Part shown: positions 62,101 to 64,000 of the stretch, one piece after another
How the letters are laid out: each line of letters starts with the position of its first letter
Numbering within the stretch: position 1 is the first letter of the stretch
Assembly: GCF_028690125.1 (NCBI RefSeq)
Contig: NZ_JAQVBV010000015.1
Location: forward strand, 1 to 64,000
Source of the DNA: Bacteroides sp.
GTDB lineage: Bacteria; Bacteroidota; Bacteroidia; Bacteroidales; Bacteroidaceae
Direction: 5' to 3'
DNA: 64,000 bases
Position numbers and translations under genes: made by a program
Notes under the pieces: model-generated
What the model was told of the DNA's origin: nothing
The model's database searches: none
The model's input: only the letters and a program-made list of their open reading frames with translations

Positions 62101-62490
62101 CAGTACAGTACCTTTTACCGCTTGTAGCGTTGGATTTGTCTGAATTTTAGGCTGCGGAGTTGTTTTTACCAGAATGATATCGTTCGATTTGATCACATAA
62201 GACAGTCCGGTACCATTTAAGGCTTCATCCAGAATCTCCTCGACAGCTCCTTTCTTGTTTTTGATATGTACGGAAATATTGTCGATAAGACCTTTCACAT
62301 ACGAAAAACGATAACTACTGGAACCCTCTATCTGTTGTATCAGATCTTTTAGGCTCTTTACTTGGTTTGTGCTACTTAAATGTATTTCCTGTGGCGATTT
62401 GTTATCTGCGTTTACCGGTATGGTAAAGCACAAAAGGAGTGCTAGAAACGACCATAGTATGGGCCGCCTCGGATAAAAAATTAATTTCAT
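59155..62490 (-). CDS. SusC/RagA TonB-linked outer-membrane protein with STN signalling domain
   Basis: 1111 aa. A signal peptide is followed by an STN domain (about 45-110, DLIQQIEGSSSYRFSYVKGL), which in this family talks to an anti-sigma factor. Then a carboxypeptidase-like domain (VKGTVLDAATNEPIIGAQVW), the SusC start DEVVIVGYGTQKKESVVGSI, a plug (GVRGANGVILITTRTG) and the 22-strand barrel ending VFNFGINVNF. Imports oligosaccharides using TonB energy. The STN domain and the FecR gene 20 bp upstream indicate trans-envelope regulation by an ECF sigma factor. Confidence 0.95.
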   Translation of the reverse strand: MKLIFYPRRPILWSFLALLLCFTIPVNADNKSPQEIHLSSTNQVKSLKDLIQQIEGSSSYRFSYVKGLIDNISVHIKNKKGAVEEILDEALNGTGLSYVIKSNDIILVKTTPQPKIQTNPTLQAVKGTVLDAATNEPIIGAQVWLKETPDGTVTNVDGEFELKVKGGVGILVISYIGYKTEEITIKGNQPILCKLEQDNQKLDEVVIVGYGTQKKESVVGSISSIKVDALKMPVSKLSNNLGGQLSGLITLQKNNEPGASTEFWIRGISTFGSNKKPLILVDGIEREMDLVNPEDVQTFSVLKDAAATAIYGVRGANGVILITTRTGEEGKPKISFRAEAGMLGPTKSPKMVNAMQFVEMYNEAYSADNGGKNYYNDEVIEKYRTGEDPDLYPNVNWMEELYNNYAFSERVNLGISGGGNIAKYYISGAFYNEGGMFKSDSMNKYNTSTYFKRYNFRSNVDVKLHRTTMLNVNLSSIFEKVNGPGADASDIWNYAFITAPNAFPVRYSDGKFSGPTTSEGNNPYNLLTQSGYYEKFWNNAQSLIGLTQDFSELITPGLTANVKISFDAHNYNWIKRSKQVPTYMANGRDEEGGLLYTQGNVGQEDLSYSTGNSGYTTTYIEASMNYNRTFGVHALGALFLYNQKQKNKIGVSNAEDALPYRHQGIAGRITYAYDNRYFIEGNFGYNGSENFSPGHRFGFFPSVAAGWLVSNEKFWGPIANVIDMLKIKGSYGEVGNDQIGGGRRFIYNATVVGGGSYDFGENAHTEKGLRVGDWANPNVGWERAKKMNVGIEASFFNALKVQVDYFAEKREGIFLERNSLPLYMGITTKPYVNVGKMKNKGFDTSLEYNQRVGQVRLSGKANFTYAHNEIVDNDEPDWKYPYLNRRGQSLWPQYGLVAAGLFESQEDIDSWPKQTFGDVKPGDIKYIDINGDGQIDKNDEKTLGWTGVPEIVYGFGLSAIWKGIDISVFFQGAGHTVQMLSGSAIQAFKGRNMVESGVYEDIYYNHWSESNPDSQAKYPRLSLGANENNFRSSSFWLKDMSYLRLKSVEIGYNFPTKWIETMHISGLRLYASGVNLLTFSKFKLWDPEVLHGQGANYPANRVFNFGINVNF

Positions 62491-62510
62491 AAGTAAAAAT
62501 GTGTGTTAAA

Positions 62511-63518
62511 TTATTTTTTTAGATATATGGTGTCATTAATAGTTTGAAGATGTGTTTCAGTTGCCAAAGTAATGACATCAAGCGAGTGCTTTAGTGAATT
62601 GTTCCGGTCAATACATCCGGAGAATACAATATTCCGGCTCGCTTCATTGACTACGACATTGGCATTATAGATACGGTTAAGGATTTCAATTACTTCTTTT
62701 AGACTTATATCTTTGAATGTATATCGTCCATTGCGCCATTCGGTGTCTTCAAGATTCGTTTTCTGTATGACCATCTTTTTGTCATCAGTGTTGTAAACTA
62801 GTCGTTGTTCGGGTTTCAAAGGGATACTTTTGTCTTCGGCGCAAAACACGATTGCACCTTTTACTAAAGTAGCTTCTACGGTTGGGTCATCCTGATAAGC
62901 ACGGACATTAAACTCTGTACCTTTTACTACAATTTGTGTGCCTTTAGAACATACGGCAAATTCATTACCGTTTATTTGTTTCCTGACTTTGAAAAAGGCT
63001 TCTCCATCTAAATTGACAATACGTTTCCCGGAAAGAAAATCACCGGAATATGAGATCTTTGAGTTGGAATTAATGATTACGACAGAACTGTCAGGCAGCA
63101 TCACTTCAGATATAGAACCTTTCGGTACAGTGATCTCACTTAAAGCTAAAGATGAGTCCATAGGAGTCAGATACATAGCAGTCATTGTACTGACGATTCC
63201 CAGAGCGAAAACGGCTGCATATTTCCATATTCTGCTGAAAGGGGAAGTTGTATGAATTTCAGTTGCTGTTTTTTCATTCTGATCTTTCTGAGATTCATTT
63301 TTATCTATATTACTTTTGATCCGCTCGTAAATTGCCTTATATTCAATCATGTTTTCCGGTAAAGAGTCAACGGATACTTGTGTCGTCGCAAATAGGTACA
63401 TTTGCTGATTGGTATGGCTTTTTTTTCTCCATTCATCAATAAACGTCTGTTCTTCTTTACTGAGAACAGCATTTTTGATGATTTTGGCTAAAATATTAAA
63501 TGCCTGATTATTTTCCAT
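62511..63518 (-). CDS. FecR-family anti-sigma factor
   Basis: 335 aa inner-membrane protein. Cytoplasmic N-terminus (about 1-90, binds sigma), one membrane segment (RIWKYAAVFALGIVSTMTAM), a periplasmic FecR domain (VTVPKGSISEVMLPDSSVVI, VNLDGEAFFKV, GTEFNVRAYQ) and a C-terminal DUF4974-type domain (FKDISLKEVIEILNRIYNAN). It receives the signal from the STN domain of SusC and releases the sigma factor. It is divergent from the sigma gene, which is less usual. Confidence 0.92.
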   Translation of the reverse strand: MENNQAFNILAKIIKNAVLSKEEQTFIDEWRKKSHTNQQMYLFATTQVSVDSLPENMIEYKAIYERIKSNIDKNESQKDQNEKTATEIHTTSPFSRIWKYAAVFALGIVSTMTAMYLTPMDSSLALSEITVPKGSISEVMLPDSSVVIINSNSKISYSGDFLSGKRIVNLDGEAFFKVRKQINGNEFAVCSKGTQIVVKGTEFNVRAYQDDPTVEATLVKGAIVFCAEDKSIPLKPEQRLVYNTDDKKMVIQKTNLEDTEWRNGRYTFKDISLKEVIEILNRIYNANVVVNEASRNIVFSGCIDRNNSLKHSLDVITLATETHLQTINDTIYLKK

Positions 63519-63667
63519 AATTTTCTATTTGTATTATTTTTGTAAGGCTCTTATAACGTTTTTGTATCGTTTACTATAGTATGGACGAAAGGAAAAGAAA
63601 AATCCCCTATCGAGAAACTCTATTTTTTTTAAATGATAATATATTTTTTTTTTGAGATGAAAAATTC

Positions 63668-63675
63668 TATATTTG
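63668..63675 (+). promoter_or_regulatory. -7 promoter box for the ECF sigma gene
   Basis: TATATTTG on the plus strand, 25 bp before the sigma ATG. A TTTG at 63651 is only 13 bp away, too close for a standard -33 box. Confidence 0.55.
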
Positions 63676-63700
63676 CACAAAGTACACAACGACAAATTTG

Positions 63701-64000
63701 ATGGAAATAGATAATCAAATCTTAAATCAATTATATGCTAAAATACGTCAGGATGATTCGAAAGCCTTCGAATCTCTCTATCATTTAATGTATAAGCGTC
63801 TGTATAGTGTGGCTAATATGATTCTTCAATATCGGGAGCTGAATGAAGAAGTATTAGAAGAGGTGTTCACTTCGTTATGGATAAATCGTCATAAATCAGT
63901 TGTTGAGAATGTTTTTACTTATCTTTATGTTTTGACGAAAAATAAAGCAATTGATACTAAGCGGAAAGAAGATCGTTGGGCATATCTTACTTTAGAGGAT
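63701..64000 (+). CDS. ECF-type RNA polymerase sigma factor, cut by window end
   Basis: The first 100 codons are present with no stop. MEIDNQILNQLYAKIRQDDS, FESLYHLMYKRLYSVANMIL and LEEVFTSLWINRHK are sigma region 2 (core and -10 binding); VFTYLYVLTKNKAIDTKRKE ends region 2. Region 4 is outside the window. Expected partner of the divergent FecR, controlling the SusCD locus. Confidence 0.88.
   Translation, partial: MEIDNQILNQLYAKIRQDDSKAFESLYHLMYKRLYSVANMILQYRELNEEVLEEVFTSLWINRHKSVVENVFTYLYVLTKNKAIDTKRKEDRWAYLTLED

Noticed and set aside
1..64000. CRISPR arrays, tRNA or rRNA genes, insertion sequences, integrases or flanking direct repeats around the 11.8-32.4 kb locus
   Set aside because: Looked for by eye and not seen; the accessory nature of the locus is inferred from gene content and A/T richness, not from mobility genes.

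Overview
The window comes from a Bacteroides-type genome (order Bacteroidales). The evidence is a SusC/SusD polysaccharide-utilisation locus with an ECF sigma factor and a FecR-type anti-sigma, many lipoproteins with a Cys lipobox, TAnnTTTG-type -7 promoter boxes, a GH97 enzyme, TcdA, LolD, CdaA and LrgAB of Bacteroides type, and long minus-strand operons. I saw no rRNA, tRNA, CRISPR array, transposase or integrase.

Layout. 1-1.9 kb: the end of glyS and an FKBP lipoprotein on the plus strand. 10.3-1.97 kb (minus): one long operon running sodium:solute symporter, GT2/GalT-like fusion, SpoIID-domain protein, MurT/AmpG-type permease, MurK-type kinase, murQ. It resembles the MurNAc-salvage operon murTKQ known from Tannerella. 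10.4-11.7 kb: a lamin-tail-domain lipoprotein.

11.8-32.4 kb (all minus strand): an accessory, AT-rich ribosomal-peptide (RiPP) locus, the most interesting part of the window. It holds two small Cys-rich precursors with double-glycine leaders. Two radical SAM/SPASM enzymes are present, one paired with a pseudo-radical-SAM protein. Export is provided by a C39-peptidase ABC transporter and an HlyD adaptor. There is also a short LanC-like protein, three glycosyltransferases (one GT4-like, two GT32-like), three six-bladed beta-propeller proteins (two of them recent duplicates), a TlpA-like thioredoxin-fold protein and two S41 peptidases. The gene set predicts an exported, Cys-modified and possibly glycosylated peptide. 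Parts of the set match the 'GG-Bacteroidales' radical SAM families I know from protein-family models; the product, and the combination with two precursors and three glycosyltransferases, is not one I recognise as characterised.

32.8-52.4 kb: mostly core genes. asd; a CPA2 antiporter with tcdA and lolD; an HhH protein with an NSS transporter; VanZ-like; murF; folP-cdaA; a metallophosphoesterase lipoprotein; a GNAT protein; a TonB-C protein; a DUF2156-like protein; lrgAB divergent from pta-ackA. Three palindromic intergenic elements lie here. 52.6-64 kb: a polysaccharide-utilisation locus (FecR, SusC with an STN domain, SusD, DUF1735-like/discoidin lipoprotein, GH97, endonuclease/exonuclease/phosphatase-fold protein), with its ECF sigma gene divergent and cut by the window end.

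Domain calls are from reading the translated sequence and from memory of the families; no search was run. Several start codons were moved from the longest open frame to a downstream ATG, for the reasons given in each entry.
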